Below the pieces are notes generated by a model. It did no database searches, was not told where the DNA came from, and saw only the letters and a list, made by a program, of their open reading frames with translations. Both the position numbers and the translations under genes were made by a program. Shown piece after piece: positions 53,323 through 63,493 of a stretch of DNA of 64,000 nucleotides. Each line of letters begins with the position of its first letter. The first letter of the stretch is position 1. Source of the stretch: Bacillus sp. AFS041924 (GTDB lineage Bacteria > Bacillota > Bacilli > Bacillales > Bacillaceae_G); contig NZ_NULG01000004.1 of NCBI RefSeq assembly GCF_002577195.1, positions 1-64,000 on the forward strand, given 5' to 3'.

Positions 53323-53592
53323 TTGGGAATAACAGATCGCGCATTCGGACAAGAACAAGTAAAAAAAGCAAAAGAAGCATATGATTACGCAGTAGAACAA
53401 TTAGAAATTGGTATGAGACAAGAGCACTACAATGATATTGAATACTCACAAGCACAGGCAGGGGTTGAAGCAGCGCTAATTGAGCTAGAAAAAGTTGCAA
53501 ACCTTGCAAATGCGGAAAATAAGGATGAGTTCTATCGTTTACGTAGACAATTAACACAACTACAACATCAAATGATCATCACTCCGCACTAA
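53323..53592 (+). CDS. ytzC: DUF2524-family protein (YtzC)
   Basis: An 89-aa helical protein. The segment AYDYAVEQLEIGMRQEHYND is the family signature. It starts at TTG 53323 with GGAGG 7 nt upstream. Function is unknown; it sits beside ytqAB as in B. subtilis. Confidence 0.85.
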   Translation: MGITDRAFGQEQVKKAKEAYDYAVEQLEIGMRQEHYNDIEYSQAQAGVEAALIELEKVANLANAENKDEFYRLRRQLTQLQHQMIITPH

Positions 53593-53606
53593 AGGAGATC
53601 AAAAAA

Positions 53607-53807
53607 ATGCAAGAATTCGTTCAAGAATATACTCTTCTAGGGAGGAAACCACAAGTGGTAAAAAAGAAATCAAAAAGTAATAACCCTGAACAAAAAACGA
53701 AAAATAAAACAATTACAGAGTTCTCAGGTGAACTTTCAGCTGTAGACCAAGTGAAAATAAACAACGCTAAAAATGGCCAACCACAGAGATCAAAACAAGG
53801 GAAGTAA
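53607..53807 (+). CDS. Small basic protein, unknown function
   Basis: A 66-aa Lys-rich, low-complexity protein (VVKKKSKSNNPEQKTKNKT). AAAGGAG is placed 9 nt before its ATG, 14 nt after ytzC, so both are one transcription unit. No family is recognised. Confidence 0.65.
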   Translation: MQEFVQEYTLLGRKPQVVKKKSKSNNPEQKTKNKTITEFSGELSAVDQVKINNAKNGQPQRSKQGK

Positions 53808-53842
53808 TTTTTATCGCAGGGAAAGGGAATAGGAAGAGCAAT

Positions 53843-53870
53843 AAAAGGAAGGCATTTGCCTTCCTTTTTA
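53843..53870 (+). terminator. Terminator after ytzC and the following ORF
   Basis: aaaaggaaggca/tgccttcctttt hairpin. Confidence 0.88.
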
Positions 53871-54053
53871 TCTATTCTACTTGGTAATTTAAGGATTTTT
53901 AAGGTGCATTTCTTTTCCATTCCTGGTTTTCTTGCTTTTCCAATGCTCTGTACTTGATGCAAACCTCTTGAATATAGGAAGATTCTCCTCTACAATTAAT
54001 GAGTTAAAGAGATAAAAATAGATAAAAAGGGACAGCTTTGAGGGGAGTACGGG

Positions 54054-55253
54054 ATGCCAAAAAAACTATGGTTTTTGTTAATCGGTATGATTTTAAATGT
54101 AACAGGTAATTCTTTTTTATGGCCATTCAATACGGTATATATTCATACTTATTTAGGAAAGTCCTTGTCTGTTGCAGGGCTTATTTTAATGTTTAATTCA
54201 TTGGCTGGTGTATTTGGGAATATGCTCGGTGGCTGGCTTTTTGATAAATTTGGGGGATATAAGTCAATCCTAACTGGTATTAGTATTACATTTTTGTCGA
54301 TCTTAGGTTTGGTTATTAATCATTCTTGGGCATTTTACAGTTGTTTTTTTGTAATATTAGGGTTTGGAGTTGGTATTGTATTTCCATCAATGTATGCGAT
54401 GGTTGGAGCGGCTTGGCCTGAGGGTGGTCGTAAAGCTTTTAATGCAATCTATGTAGCGCAAAATCTAGGTGTTGCAATTGGAACGGCTTTAGGTGGAATT
54501 GTTGCTGATTTCAATATTAATTATATTTTCTCCGCTAATTTGCTATTATATATTATTTTCTTCCTAGTAGCTTTATTAGGATTTAGAGATATTGGAGTGC
54601 CTAAAGTAGTAAATGAAACTCAAGTCGAAAAGTCCGGAAAACAAAAATTTTCATTTACTCCTTCAATGAAGGCTCTGATGATTGTTTGCTGTGCGTACGT
54701 TTTATGTTGGTTAGTATATGTTCAATGGCAAACTACAATTGCTTCAGAAATGCAAAATCTTCACATAGGATTGAAAAAATATAGTCTATTATGGACGATA
54801 AATGGTGCACTTATTGTATTGGCTCAACCAATTGTCTCATCTGCTATTCGTAAATATGCTTTAAGCATGAGAAAGCAAATGTTATTTGGAATTGGATTCT
54901 TTATTGCTTCCACAATTTTTGTTAGCACTGCTGAGCAATTTTCAATGTTTATGACAGGTATGATTATATTAACAATTGGCGAAATGTTCGTATGGCCTGC
55001 AGTACCAACTATTGCAAATATGCTTGCGCCAAAAGATCGTATAGGAATGTATCAAGGAATCGTGAATAGTGCAGCAACTGTAGGTAGAATGCTTGGACCT
55101 GTTATTGGAGGAGCAGTTGTAGATACATTTAATATGAGAGTATTATTTATTGTTTTAGTTGTCTTTTTAGTAATAAGCATGCTCTTCTCAGTGTTATATG
55201 AAAGATTAGCAAAAAAAGTAGTAAAAACTGAAAATCAAACTTTTGCTTCTTAA
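54054..55253 (+). CDS. yttB: MFS transporter (YttB)
   Basis: A 399-aa major facilitator with twelve hydrophobic segments. The loop 2-3 motif GGWLFDKFGGYKSIL is typical of the superfamily, and a charged central loop lies near residue 190. Order and length match B. subtilis YttB, upstream of leuS. Substrate is unknown. Confidence 0.9.
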   Translation: MPKKLWFLLIGMILNVTGNSFLWPFNTVYIHTYLGKSLSVAGLILMFNSLAGVFGNMLGGWLFDKFGGYKSILTGISITFLSILGLVINHSWAFYSCFFVILGFGVGIVFPSMYAMVGAAWPEGGRKAFNAIYVAQNLGVAIGTALGGIVADFNINYIFSANLLLYIIFFLVALLGFRDIGVPKVVNETQVEKSGKQKFSFTPSMKALMIVCCAYVLCWLVYVQWQTTIASEMQNLHIGLKKYSLLWTINGALIVLAQPIVSSAIRKYALSMRKQMLFGIGFFIASTIFVSTAEQFSMFMTGMIILTIGEMFVWPAVPTIANMLAPKDRIGMYQGIVNSAATVGRMLGPVIGGAVVDTFNMRVLFIVLVVFLVISMLFSVLYERLAKKVVKTENQTFAS

Positions 55254-55270
55254 AAATAGGCAATGTATAA

Positions 55271-55299
55271 TTGACCTTTTTCTTTGGTTATAATAAAAT
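55271..55299 (+). promoter_or_regulatory. Sigma-A promoter of leuS
   Basis: TTGACC (55271-55276), a 17-nt spacer and TAAAAT (55294-55299), leading into the T-box leader. Confidence 0.75.
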
Positions 55300-55305
55300 G
55301 GTATA

Positions 55306-55555
55306 AATTAAATCTAAATGATCGGCAATGATTGGGAATAGTAGTGAATGTGAAGAGGTTTAGAGAGTTGACGGCTGGTGAAAGTCAATCCATTCTATTC
55401 ATGAACTCACCCATAAGCCACATTTGTGAACGGTTATTACCAAGTAATAAATGTCGTGTTCCACGTTACGGAAACAAGTGAATGTAATTTTACATTAATT
55501 TGGGTGGTACCGCGGGAAATCCTCTCGTCCCTTTTGGGATGGGGGGATTTTTTTA
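55306..55555 (+). promoter_or_regulatory. T-box leader of leuS
   Basis: The T-box sequence gggtggtaccgcgg lies near 55502-55515. A specifier Leu codon CTC is likely at 55406-55408 in stem I. A terminator, aaatcctctcgtccc with gggatggggggattt and a T-run, ends near 55555. Uncharged tRNA-Leu should favour the antiterminator and leuS expression. Confidence 0.93.
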
Positions 55556-55613
55556 TTTGAAAAGCGAAAAGCCACAGCCGAGCCATTTATACATGAATTA
55601 AGGAGGCTATATT

Positions 55614-58031
55614 ATGAGTTTTAATCATCGTTCTATTGAACAAAAATGGCAATCGTATTGGTTAGAAAATAAAACGTTTAAAACAACTGACGATACAAGC
55701 AAGCCGAAATTTTATGCACTTGATATGTTCCCTTATCCATCTGGAGCGGGATTACATGTTGGTCACCCTGAAGGATATACAGCTACAGATATTCTTTCAA
55801 GAATGAAAAGAATGCAAGGCTATAATGTACTTCATCCAATGGGTTGGGATGCGTTTGGTCTACCTGCAGAACAATACGCTTTAGATACAGGTAATGATCC
55901 AGCTGAGTTTACTGAAAAGAATATTAATACTTTCCGTAACCAAATTCAGGCACTAGGATTCTCATATGATTGGGATCGTGAAATTAATACAACTGATCCA
56001 AACTATTACAAATGGACTCAATGGATTTTCCTAAGAATGGTTGAAAAAGGTTTAGCTTACGTTGATGAAATTCCAGTTAACTGGTGCCCAGCACTAGGTA
56101 CAGTTTTAGCTAACGAAGAAGTAATCAATGGTAAAAGTGAGCGTGGAGGACATCCGGTTGAGCGTCGTCCGATGAAACAATGGATCTTAAAAATCACAGC
56201 ATATGCTGATCGTTTATTAGAAGATCTAGAAGAGTTAGATTGGCCTGAAAGCTTAAAAGAAATGCAACGTAACTGGATTGGACGTTCAGAAGGTGCTGAA
56301 GTTTACTTTAATGTTGATGGTTTCGATGAAAAAGTAACTGTATTTACTACACGTCCTGATACATTATTCGGTGCAACTTATGTTGTATTGGCTCCAGAAC
56401 ATGATTTAGTAAGTAAAATTACTACAGCAGAGCAAAAAGAAGCTGTTGAAGCATATATCGATTCAGTTAAATCGAAAAGTGATTTAGAAAGAACTGATTT
56501 AGCGAAAGATAAATCAGGTGTTTTCACAGGAGCTTATGCAGTTAATCCTATAAATAACGAAAAGCTTCCTATTTGGATTGCTGATTATGTACTTGCAAGC
56601 TATGGAACTGGTGCAGTTATGGCAGTACCTGCACATGACGAGCGCGATCACGAATTCGCAGTAAAATTTAAATTACCTATCTTTGAAGTTGTTGAAGGTG
56701 GAGACGTTCAAAAAGAAGCTTACGCTGGTGATGGCAAACATGTTAACTCCGATTTCTTAAATGGGTTAAATAAAGAAGAAGCACTAACAAAAGTGATCGA
56801 ATGGTTAGAGTCTTCAAAAGCAGGAGAGAAAAAAGTTACGTATCGTCTACGTGATTGGTTATTCTCTCGTCAAAGATATTGGGGAGAACCAATTCCAGTA
56901 ATTTTCTGGGAAGACGGTACTATGACAGTTGTCCCTGATGAGGAGTTGCCTTTAATTCTTCCGAAAACAGAAGACATCCGTCCAAGTGGTACTGGTGAGT
57001 CACCATTAGCAAATATTGCTGATTGGGTTAATGTAGTTGATCCAGTTACAGGTAAAAAAGGAAGACGTGAAACAAATACAATGCCACAATGGGGTGGAAG
57101 CTGCTGGTATTACTTACGTTATATTGATCCAACTAATAACGAAGCAATCGCAGATACTGAATTACTAAAGCATTGGTTACCAGTTGATGTGTATATTGGT
57201 GGAGCAGAGCATGCAGTTCTTCACTTACTATACGCTCGTTTCTGGCATAAATTCCTTTACGATTTAGGTGTAGTTCCTACAAAAGAGCCATTCCAAAAGC
57301 TTTTCAACCAAGGAATGATTCTAGGGGAAAATAATGAAAAAATGTCTAAATCAAAAGGGAATGTTGTAAACCCTGATGATATCGTTGAAAGCCATGGTGC
57401 AGATACATTACGTTTATATGAAATGTTTATGGGTCCATTGGATGCATCAATCGCTTGGTCAGAAAATGGATTAGATGGTTCTCGTCGTTTCTTAGACCGA
57501 GTATGGCGTTTATTTATTACTGATAACGAAGAGCTATCAGATAAAATAGTTGAAGGTGTTGCTTCTAGCAGTCTTGATAAAACATACCACCAAACAGTGA
57601 AGAAAGTAACAGAGGACTTTGAGGGGCTACGCTTTAATACTGCGATTTCTCAAATGATGGTGTTTATCAATGAAGCTTATAAAGCTGACCAATTACCAAA
57701 AGAAATGGTTGAAGGTTTCGCAAAACTATTAGCACCAGTAGCTCCACATATCGGTGAAGAACTTTGGAGTAAATTAGGTCATAATGATTCAATTGCATAT
57801 GCTACATGGCCAGCATACGATGAAGCTAAGCTTGTAGAGGATGAAATTGAAATCGTAGTACAAATTAATGGTAAAGTAAAAGCAAAATTACTTGTTGCAA
57901 AAGATGCTTCTCGTGAGCAAATGGAGCAAATTGCATTATCAGACGATGCAGTTAAGGAACAAGTTGAAGGAAAAACTGTTCGAAAAGTTATTGCCGTACC
58001 GGGTAAATTAGTAAATATTGTTGCTAACTAA
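55614..58031 (+). CDS. leuS: Leucyl-tRNA synthetase
   Basis: An 805-aa class Ia synthetase. HIGH-type motif is LHVGHPEG (near residue 44) and the KMSKS motif is [10 protein letters not shown]. The editing domain with [12 protein letters not shown] is intact. Length equals that of other Bacillus LeuRS. AAGGAGG precedes the ATG. Confidence 0.98.
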   Translation: MSFNHRSIEQKWQSYWLENKTFKTTDDTSKPKFYALDMFPYPSGAGLHVGHPEGYTATDILSRMKRMQGYNVLHPMGWDAFGLPAEQYALDTGNDPAEFTEKNINTFRNQIQALGFSYDWDREINTTDPNYYKWTQWIFLRMVEKGLAYVDEIPVNWCPALGTVLANEEVINGKSERGGHPVERRPMKQWILKITAYADRLLEDLEELDWPESLKEMQRNWIGRSEGAEVYFNVDGFDEKVTVFTTRPDTLFGATYVVLAPEHDLVSKITTAEQKEAVEAYIDSVKSKSDLERTDLAKDKSGVFTGAYAVNPINNEKLPIWIADYVLASYGTGAVMAVPAHDERDHEFAVKFKLPIFEVVEGGDVQKEAYAGDGKHVNSDFLNGLNKEEALTKVIEWLESSKAGEKKVTYRLRDWLFSRQRYWGEPIPVIFWEDGTMTVVPDEELPLILPKTEDIRPSGTGESPLANIADWVNVVDPVTGKKGRRETNTMPQWGGSCWYYLRYIDPTNNEAIADTELLKHWLPVDVYIGGAEHAVLHLLYARFWHKFLYDLGVVPTKEPFQKLFNQGMILGENNEKMSKSKGNVVNPDDIVESHGADTLRLYEMFMGPLDASIAWSENGLDGSRRFLDRVWRLFITDNEELSDKIVEGVASSSLDKTYHQTVKKVTEDFEGLRFNTAISQMMVFINEAYKADQLPKEMVEGFAKLLAPVAPHIGEELWSKLGHNDSIAYATWPAYDEAKLVEDEIEIVVQINGKVKAKLLVAKDASREQMEQIALSDDAVKEQVEGKTVRKVIAVPGKLVNIVAN

Positions 58032-58042
58032 TATTTTTTAAG

Positions 58043-58094
58043 AAGGGGCTGTCTCATAGGTCAGAAAAACTGGCGTATGAGTTCCCCTTTTTTT
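58043..58094 (+). terminator. Terminator of leuS
   Basis: aaggggctgtctcata/tatgagttcccctt with a long T-run. Confidence 0.88.
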
Positions 58095-58372
58095 ATTGCA
58101 TAATAGATGAGGTATTTCAGGGTTTTTTTGATTTTATCGTTCTTTCTTAAAGATCATTAGCAGATTTTTATTCGACCATGAATGAACTAGCGTAAGTTTG
58201 AAAGGATATACTTTTGTACAATTTTTAGCTCATAATGCCTGAATGGGTATGGGGAATTTTTAATTCTATTTGAGATTCTTTGGATTGAATCCACCAATTA
58301 CGCTAGGAGAATCAAGCTCAATTCTTAAGAGGGGATCAGGCATTCCTGATTTAGTCATATCACAAGATGCTG

Positions 58373-58489
58373 CTAACATAGAAAGTTTATTATATATTCA
58401 TTATTAATTGAAATACTGAATCTTACACATCTTTTCCCATCTAAGCATTTTTCTTTTTGAACTTCCGAACGATTTTTTATTATACTCAT
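58373..58489 (-). CDS. Possible 38-aa small ORF
   Basis: ATG 58489 is preceded by GGGAGGAG at ideal spacing. The product is 38 aa with two inner Cys and a terminal Cys. It is embedded in a decayed region and could be the first part of a truncated gene. No family is recognised. Confidence 0.35.
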   Translation of the reverse strand: MSIIKNRSEVQKEKCLDGKRCVRFSISINNEYIINFLC

Positions 58490-58917
58490 TTTATCTCCTC
58501 CCAGGTGAACCAGTGATTCAATTTATAAAGCTAGTACACTATTATTTTAAAAAAAAATTCATTCAGAACTTATTTTCCTTTTTTTTTCTCCCTCCTTTTC
58601 TTTTAGTGTTTTCAAAGCATTTTCTTTCGCTAAGGAAATTCAATATTTGAAAGTACAACACTGATGATTCACTCGTTCACCTAATTTCAGGCAGGGGAGA
58701 GGGGTGGAAGAGATAGGAAATTAAAAAAGGTCATTATAGTAGCATACATATTTTATAAATACTTTTAGATCTCTAATGTCATTCTTTTAATAAAACTTGA
58801 AGAAAAATACTATGCAGGATTTTATACAGAAAAAGAGAATACTAGGTGAACAAGACCTTCCCAAAAAGCCTTGTACATCAACAATGTATAAAAAACTGTA
58901 TATTGTGAGAAAAAACT

Positions 58918-58954
58918 AAAAAGCCTCCCTTTCCGCACAAGGGATTGGCTTTTT
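58918..58954. terminator. Terminator-like hairpin
   Basis: aaaaagcctccctt/aagggattggcttttt, a bidirectional hairpin without an intact gene next to it. It probably outlived its gene. Confidence 0.7.
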
Positions 58955-59115
58955 GTCAACTTCCGTTAAGAATCTTTATGTTAACTAGCTTTGCGGACAT
59001 ATTAAAAGATATTCAAGACCAATTAAACGGTATGGCCAAGAAATTGGATCGTGCAGAATAAAGAGATAAAATTGTGATGGAATAAATTAGAGGGATGTAA
59101 GAAACAAAGAAACTA

Positions 59116-59384
59116 ATGATTGAAGTTAAAGTACAAATTGCAGATACTCAAGAACAGACAGCCGCATGCAACAGCAGCCGTTATCCGAATGTACTTATTG
59201 CAACAGGTACGTTTCACCTTTATACTTTTCATATGATTTGGCACAAATAGACTCCTTATTTGCATTAATTTAAGATTTATTTGTGACTCAGACCTTATTT
59301 TCGATGAAGATGGTGGAGAACTTCCTGATGTGTATTTTTTTACAGTTTCATCCAATGAAACGTACTTTTTGCATAGAAAATAAT
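59116..59384 (+). pseudogene. Frame-disrupted gene remnant
   Basis: A frame from ATG 59116 (MIEVKVQIADTQEQTA) runs to TAG near 59250. A second phase then reads on without stops to TAA at 59382-59384 (CDSDLIFDEDGGELPDVYFF). The two parts look like one gene broken by a frameshift. Family not recognised. Confidence 0.35.
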
Positions 59385-59424
59385 AAGTTGATAAGATGTT
59401 TCTATATAGGGAGGATGAATAAGT

Positions 59425-59721
59425 ATGAATTCGATTTCTGCAAATGAAGTTAAAGAGCGTTTAGAAGCAGGTGAAACGCTATTTTTAGTAGATGTGCGTG
59501 AAGATTATGAGGTTGAGTACGGTAAAATTCCGGAAGCAGTGCATATTCCGATGGGACAAATTCCTAGCAAATTAGATGTTTTTAATAAAGAGTTTGAATA
59601 CATTTTTATTTGCAAGGCAGGCGTACGTAGTGAAAATGTTTGTGAATATTTAAATGAGCAAGGTTATAAGGCGATCAATATGGAAGGTGGCATGATGGCC
59701 TGGGAAGGCGAAATAGAATAA
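59425..59721 (+). CDS. ytwF: Rhodanese-like domain protein (YtwF)
   Basis: A 98-aa single rhodanese domain. The active-site loop is CKAGVRS with Cys63, and the CH2A-type DVREDYEVEYGKIPEAVHIP motif is present. It can carry persulfide sulfur; the physiological acceptor is unknown. GGGAGGATG precedes the ATG. B. subtilis ytwF lies near leuS as well. Confidence 0.92.
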   Translation: MNSISANEVKERLEAGETLFLVDVREDYEVEYGKIPEAVHIPMGQIPSKLDVFNKEFEYIFICKAGVRSENVCEYLNEQGYKAINMEGGMMAWEGEIE

Positions 59722-59766
59722 TAATTCGATTAAAATCAATTTTTTTCAATATTTTGTCTAATCACT

Positions 59767-59797
59767 AAAATCCAACGTTTTCGTTGGATTTTTTTAT
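59767..59797 (+). terminator. Terminator of ytwF
   Basis: aaaatccaacg/cgttggatttt followed by T residues. Confidence 0.88.
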
Positions 59798-59928
59798 TAT
59801 CCGAGCTTAAATTGGGCTAATGTTTTTTAGGGGAAGGTATATTAACCATGGAGTTGTGACATATATTAAAGTAGAACCTCATATATTTTTTCATTGAGGT
59901 CTTGCTTGTTAGAAAGGAGGGGGTTGAT

Positions 59929-60144
59929 TTGCCTAAAACACTAAAAATTGATATTACCGATAAGGTAATTGGTAAATTTAAAGATGGGCATATGGAATTG
60001 TATTCTTCAAAGTATTTAATTGGTAAGTTTTTCTTTAAAGATTTGAAACAATCTTTCCAATTGGCGGATGGATATGTTGAAGAGGATGGACGATTCTATT
60101 TATTAGTGAACTTGCAACACGAACAATCGAATGCTCGCCTTTGA
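59929..60144 (+). CDS. Small protein, unknown function
   Basis: A 71-aa protein from TTG 59929, with GGAGGGGG 5 nt upstream; the frame is open to 59902 but the ribosome site decides. Alternating hydrophobic and charged residues suggest a small beta-rich fold (KIDITDKVIGKFKDGHMELY). No family is recognised. Confidence 0.6.
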   Translation: MPKTLKIDITDKVIGKFKDGHMELYSSKYLIGKFFFKDLKQSFQLADGYVEEDGRFYLLVNLQHEQSNARL

Positions 60145-60168
60145 CCTTAAATTAGGGACGGTGGATTT

Positions 60169-60342
60169 GTGCCAAAGAAAAATATAATAATTGAAAAGCA
60201 TAAGTTAAATTTAGAAAAAAAGTTTGTCAAATCCTCGAATTCAAATATGACGATCAGTTTGAAAAATAAAAGTTTTCCATTTAAAAAGAGTACTATGAAT
60301 AATATCTTATGCTTTTCTATATGTAAATATTATAGGACCTAG
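60169..60342 (+). CDS. Possible 57-aa basic small ORF
   Basis: It starts at GTG 60169 with GGTGG just upstream, 24 nt after the previous small gene. The product is Lys- and Asn-rich. Its last codons run into a terminator stem, and composition is close to that of non-coding AT-rich DNA, so it may be spurious. Confidence 0.3.
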   Translation: MPKKNIIIEKHKLNLEKKFVKSSNSNMTISLKNKSFPFKKSTMNNILCFSICKYYRT

Positions 60343-60370
60343 CGAAAACATGAATTCGTTCGGTCCTTTG
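60335..60370. terminator. Terminator between the small ORFs and ytfP
   Basis: ggacc..agcgaa / ttcgttcggtcc hairpin followed by tttgttt. It lies between convergent units. Confidence 0.7.
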
Positions 60371-60375
60371 TTTAT

Positions 60376-61647
60376 TTAGAAACTAGTTTGTGAGTAGTCT
60401 GCAGCAGATACTCCTGCTAATCTACCAGTTACAAAAGCAGCGGTTATGTTATAGCCACCAGTATAACCGTGAATATCTAATATTTCCCCACAAAAATAAA
60501 GGCCATTCATTATTTTTGATGACATTTCTTTTGGATGGACTTCCTTTGTTGAGACACCACCGCCAGTAACAAACGCTTTTTCAATTGAAAGAGTTCCGTT
60601 TACTACAAAAGTAAAGCTCTTAAATGATTGGACAAGCTCTCTTAATTTCAAAGTTGCAATTTCATTACATGGAGTTGATTCTTCAATACCAGATTTTGAT
60701 AATAGAAATAATAAATATCTTTCAGGAACGTAACCTTTAAGTACGTTCTTAACGGCTTTTTTTGGTTCTTCTTTTAGGATACTGTTCACATCCTGAAATA
60801 GTGATTCCTCGTTTTGGTCTGGGAAACAATCGATTGCCATCATTACATTTTTTGTTTTAAACTTTTGTTGTACTTTATAGACAAATTGGCTACAACGTAA
60901 AGCAGCAGGTCCAGAAATTCCGAAATGAGTAAAGAGCATGTCCATTTTATGGGTGATTACTTTTTTACCTTTTGGATTTAATACACTTAATTCAATATCT
61001 CTTAAAGCAAGCCCTTGTAGTGACTTATTTTGGATAAATTCCTCATTTGAAGTAATCGGTACTTCTGTCGGAAATAATTCAGTAATTGTATGACCAGCCT
61101 TTTTTGCCCATGCATAACCATCACCAGTTGAACCTGTATGAGGTACTGATTTGCCGCCTACCGCAAGCACGACACTTTTTGAGTGAATGACTGTTCGATC
61201 ATCCAATTCGATTCCTACTACTTTACCATCTTCATAGAGTACATCTTTAACTCTTCTATTTGTTTGAATATCTACATGATGTTTTTTTAGTTTTTGAAGT
61301 AATGCATTTAATACTGATTTTGAATCATTTGAAACAGGAAACATTCTTCCGTGATCCTCTTCTTTTAATGCGACTCCCATTTTTTCAAAAAACTGTATGA
61401 TGTCTTCGTTATTATAAATAGAGAATGCGCTATATAAAAAACGGCCGTTCCCTGGAATATGTTTAATCACTTCTTCCACGGGTAAGCGATTCGTTACATT
61501 ACAACGACCACCACCTGATATAAGTAATTTTTGTCCTAATTTCGTTCCTTTTTCAAGTAATAGTACTTTAGCTTTGTTTTCAGCCGCGCTAATTGCGGCC
61601 ATTAGACCGGAAGTTCCGCCACCAATTACAATCACGTCATAAACCAT
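60376..61647 (-). CDS. ytfP: NAD(P)/FAD-dependent oxidoreductase (YtfP, HI0933/BaiN-like)
   Basis: A 423-aa flavoprotein. The N-terminal dinucleotide motif is [31 protein letters not shown] and the C-terminal [19 protein letters not shown] are family marks. ATG 61647 gives the usual family length (about 420). In-frame ATGs upstream would add up to 25 residues, and none has a strong ribosome site. The physiological substrate is unknown. Confidence 0.9.
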   Translation of the reverse strand: MVYDVIVIGGGTSGLMAAISAAENKAKVLLLEKGTKLGQKLLISGGGRCNVTNRLPVEEVIKHIPGNGRFLYSAFSIYNNEDIIQFFEKMGVALKEEDHGRMFPVSNDSKSVLNALLQKLKKHHVDIQTNRRVKDVLYEDGKVVGIELDDRTVIHSKSVVLAVGGKSVPHTGSTGDGYAWAKKAGHTITELFPTEVPITSNEEFIQNKSLQGLALRDIELSVLNPKGKKVITHKMDMLFTHFGISGPAALRCSQFVYKVQQKFKTKNVMMAIDCFPDQNEESLFQDVNSILKEEPKKAVKNVLKGYVPERYLLFLLSKSGIEESTPCNEIATLKLRELVQSFKSFTFVVNGTLSIEKAFVTGGGVSTKEVHPKEMSSKIMNGLYFCGEILDIHGYTGGYNITAAFVTGRLAGVSAADYSQTSF

Positions 61648-61798
61648 TATTTCACTACTTTCGTTACAAATTTCTTTTAGTAAGTTTACCATTATTTCAT
61701 GTAAGCTCCAACTTCTTATCATTTTTTAATTTTTTCTTTTTATATGATATGGTAAGATAGATTAGTTAGTTTGATCGAGAATTAGTAGGGGGCAGTTT

Positions 61799-63418
61799 AT
61801 GTCAGATTCAAAGTTGCTACGAGGTACCTTCATATTAACTGCTGGTACGTTTTTAATAAAATTTCTAGGAATGATTTATACATTTCCTTTTTATGCGTTA
61901 GTTGGATCTAAAGGATCTGCATTATATAATTACGGTTACGTTCCATATACATTATTTATTAGTATTGCTACTGCTGGTGTTCCGTTAGCTGTAGCAAAAT
62001 TCGTTTCGAAGTACAATGCGATTGAAGAATATGAAACAAGTAGAAGGCTGTTTCATGCAAGTCAGCTGCTTTTGATATGTACCGGTATTTTTTCGTTTTT
62101 AACGCTATATATTATTGCACCTTATATTGCACCTCTTATGTTACCAAAGGATGCAAAGGGTAATACTGTTGAGGATGTAGTAGCAGTTATGCGTATAGTT
62201 AGTACCGCGTTGATATTAGTACCTTCTCAAAGTTTATATCGAGGTTTTTTCCAGGGGCATCAATCAACAGGCCCAACTACTGTTTCACAGCTAATTGAAC
62301 AAATTGTTCGTATTGTATTTACTTTAGTTGGTAGTTATTTAATTTTAAAAGTATTTGGTGGAACAATTACCCAAGCTGTTGGATTGTCAACATTTGCAGC
62401 TACAATTGGTGCAGTAGGTGGTATATTAAACTTACTTTGGTATTGGAGAAAACGAAAGGCTCATTTGGATGAACTTATTCCAAAATCAAAAGGTTTAATC
62501 CATCCTACTAAACTAGAAATGTTTAAAGAATTATTTTCTTATTCCATTCCATATGTATTTGTTGGGCTTGCAATCCCGTTATATCAGTTAGTTGATCAGT
62601 TTACATACAATAGAGCGATGGAATCTATTGGATTAAAGGATATAGCAGAGAATACTTATGTAATGTTTTCATTCACCAGTCACAAACTAGTAATGATTCC
62701 AGTTTCATTAGCAACGGCATTTGGTTTAACACTTGTACCTGCTATTACTGAAGCATTTGTAAATAAAAATCATAAAAAACTACAAAGCCAGATTACACAA
62801 ACCTACCAAGTTGTATTTTTCCTAACACTTCCTGCTGTAGTTGGTATTTCGGTATTAGCTGAACCGATTTATAGTGCTTTCTATCAAGAAAGTACACTAG
62901 GTGGAAGAATTCTAGGCTTCTATGCGCCAGTAGCATTATTGTATTCGTTATTCACAGTAAACGTGGCCATTTTACAAGGGTTAGATAAACAAAAATATGC
63001 AATTATTGGTTTAATCGGTGGAGTCATCATAAAAATTGTATTAAATGTACCATTAATTTATTTATTTAAAACATATGGTGCAGTATTAGCGACCGCATTA
63101 GGATATTTATTTTCAATCGTATACAATTTCTACTATATTCGTAAAAATGCGCAGTTCTCTTTCGATAAAGTGTTTAGAAGAATATTCTTTATGATAATCT
63201 TGACTGGCGTAATGGCTGGTGTGGTTTATGCTGTAGAATATTTATTAGGTTTCCAATGGACATATAAAGATGGGCGAATCATTTCAATGTTCCTTGTCAT
63301 TATTGGGGCAATTGTCGGAGCACTTGTTTATCTAGGTATTGCTTACAAATTCAACTTATTTGAAATTATTTTAGGAGCTCGTTTAAAGAATCGTTTTAAG
63401 TTTGGAAAAAGAGGATAA
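61799..63418 (+). CDS. ytgP: MATE/MOP-superfamily flippase (YtgP)
   Basis: A 539-aa membrane protein with fourteen hydrophobic segments. It belongs to the polysaccharide/peptidoglycan lipid flippase group; B. subtilis YtgP was reported as a MurJ-type lipid II flippase candidate. The N-terminus LLRGTFILTAGTFLIKFLG is characteristic. AGGGGGC precedes the ATG. It is divergent from ytfP. Confidence 0.9.
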   Translation: MSDSKLLRGTFILTAGTFLIKFLGMIYTFPFYALVGSKGSALYNYGYVPYTLFISIATAGVPLAVAKFVSKYNAIEEYETSRRLFHASQLLLICTGIFSFLTLYIIAPYIAPLMLPKDAKGNTVEDVVAVMRIVSTALILVPSQSLYRGFFQGHQSTGPTTVSQLIEQIVRIVFTLVGSYLILKVFGGTITQAVGLSTFAATIGAVGGILNLLWYWRKRKAHLDELIPKSKGLIHPTKLEMFKELFSYSIPYVFVGLAIPLYQLVDQFTYNRAMESIGLKDIAENTYVMFSFTSHKLVMIPVSLATAFGLTLVPAITEAFVNKNHKKLQSQITQTYQVVFFLTLPAVVGISVLAEPIYSAFYQESTLGGRILGFYAPVALLYSLFTVNVAILQGLDKQKYAIIGLIGGVIIKIVLNVPLIYLFKTYGAVLATALGYLFSIVYNFYYIRKNAQFSFDKVFRRIFFMIILTGVMAGVVYAVEYLLGFQWTYKDGRIISMFLVIIGAIVGALVYLGIAYKFNLFEIILGARLKNRFKFGKRG

Positions 63419-63424
63419 AAATAT

Positions 63425-63462
63425 ATGGTGAACCTTCTTTCGTAGTGGTTCGCCTTTTTTTA
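63425..63462 (+). terminator. Terminator of ytgP
   Basis: ggtgaacc/ggttcgcc (one G-U pair) followed by seven T. Confidence 0.85.
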
Positions 63463-63493
63463 ACTTTTAAATTAAAAAGAAAAGGTGTTATTT

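Larger units (their letters stand above)
58095..59424. other. Region of gene remnants
   Basis: About 1.3 kb with no intact large gene. Protein-like fragments occur on the plus strand at about 58285-58380 (NPPITLGESSSILKRG...), 58978-59061 (a 27-codon frame ending NGMAKKLDRAE) and 59116-59384 (two phases, the latter containing DSDLIFDEDGGELPDVYFF). All lack starts or are interrupted. A terminator-like hairpin stands at 58918-58954. The cause looks like accumulated decay of one or more accessory genes. Confidence 0.55.

Noticed and set aside
53264-53557. 97-codon minus-strand frame
   Set aside because: Antisense to ytzC, which matches a known family.
53621-53962. 113-codon minus-strand frame
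   Set aside because: Antisense to the small basic gene and its terminator; no ribosome site.
59113-59355. 80-codon minus-strand frame
   Set aside because: Opposite strand to the plus-strand remnants, with no ribosome site and an unlikely composition.
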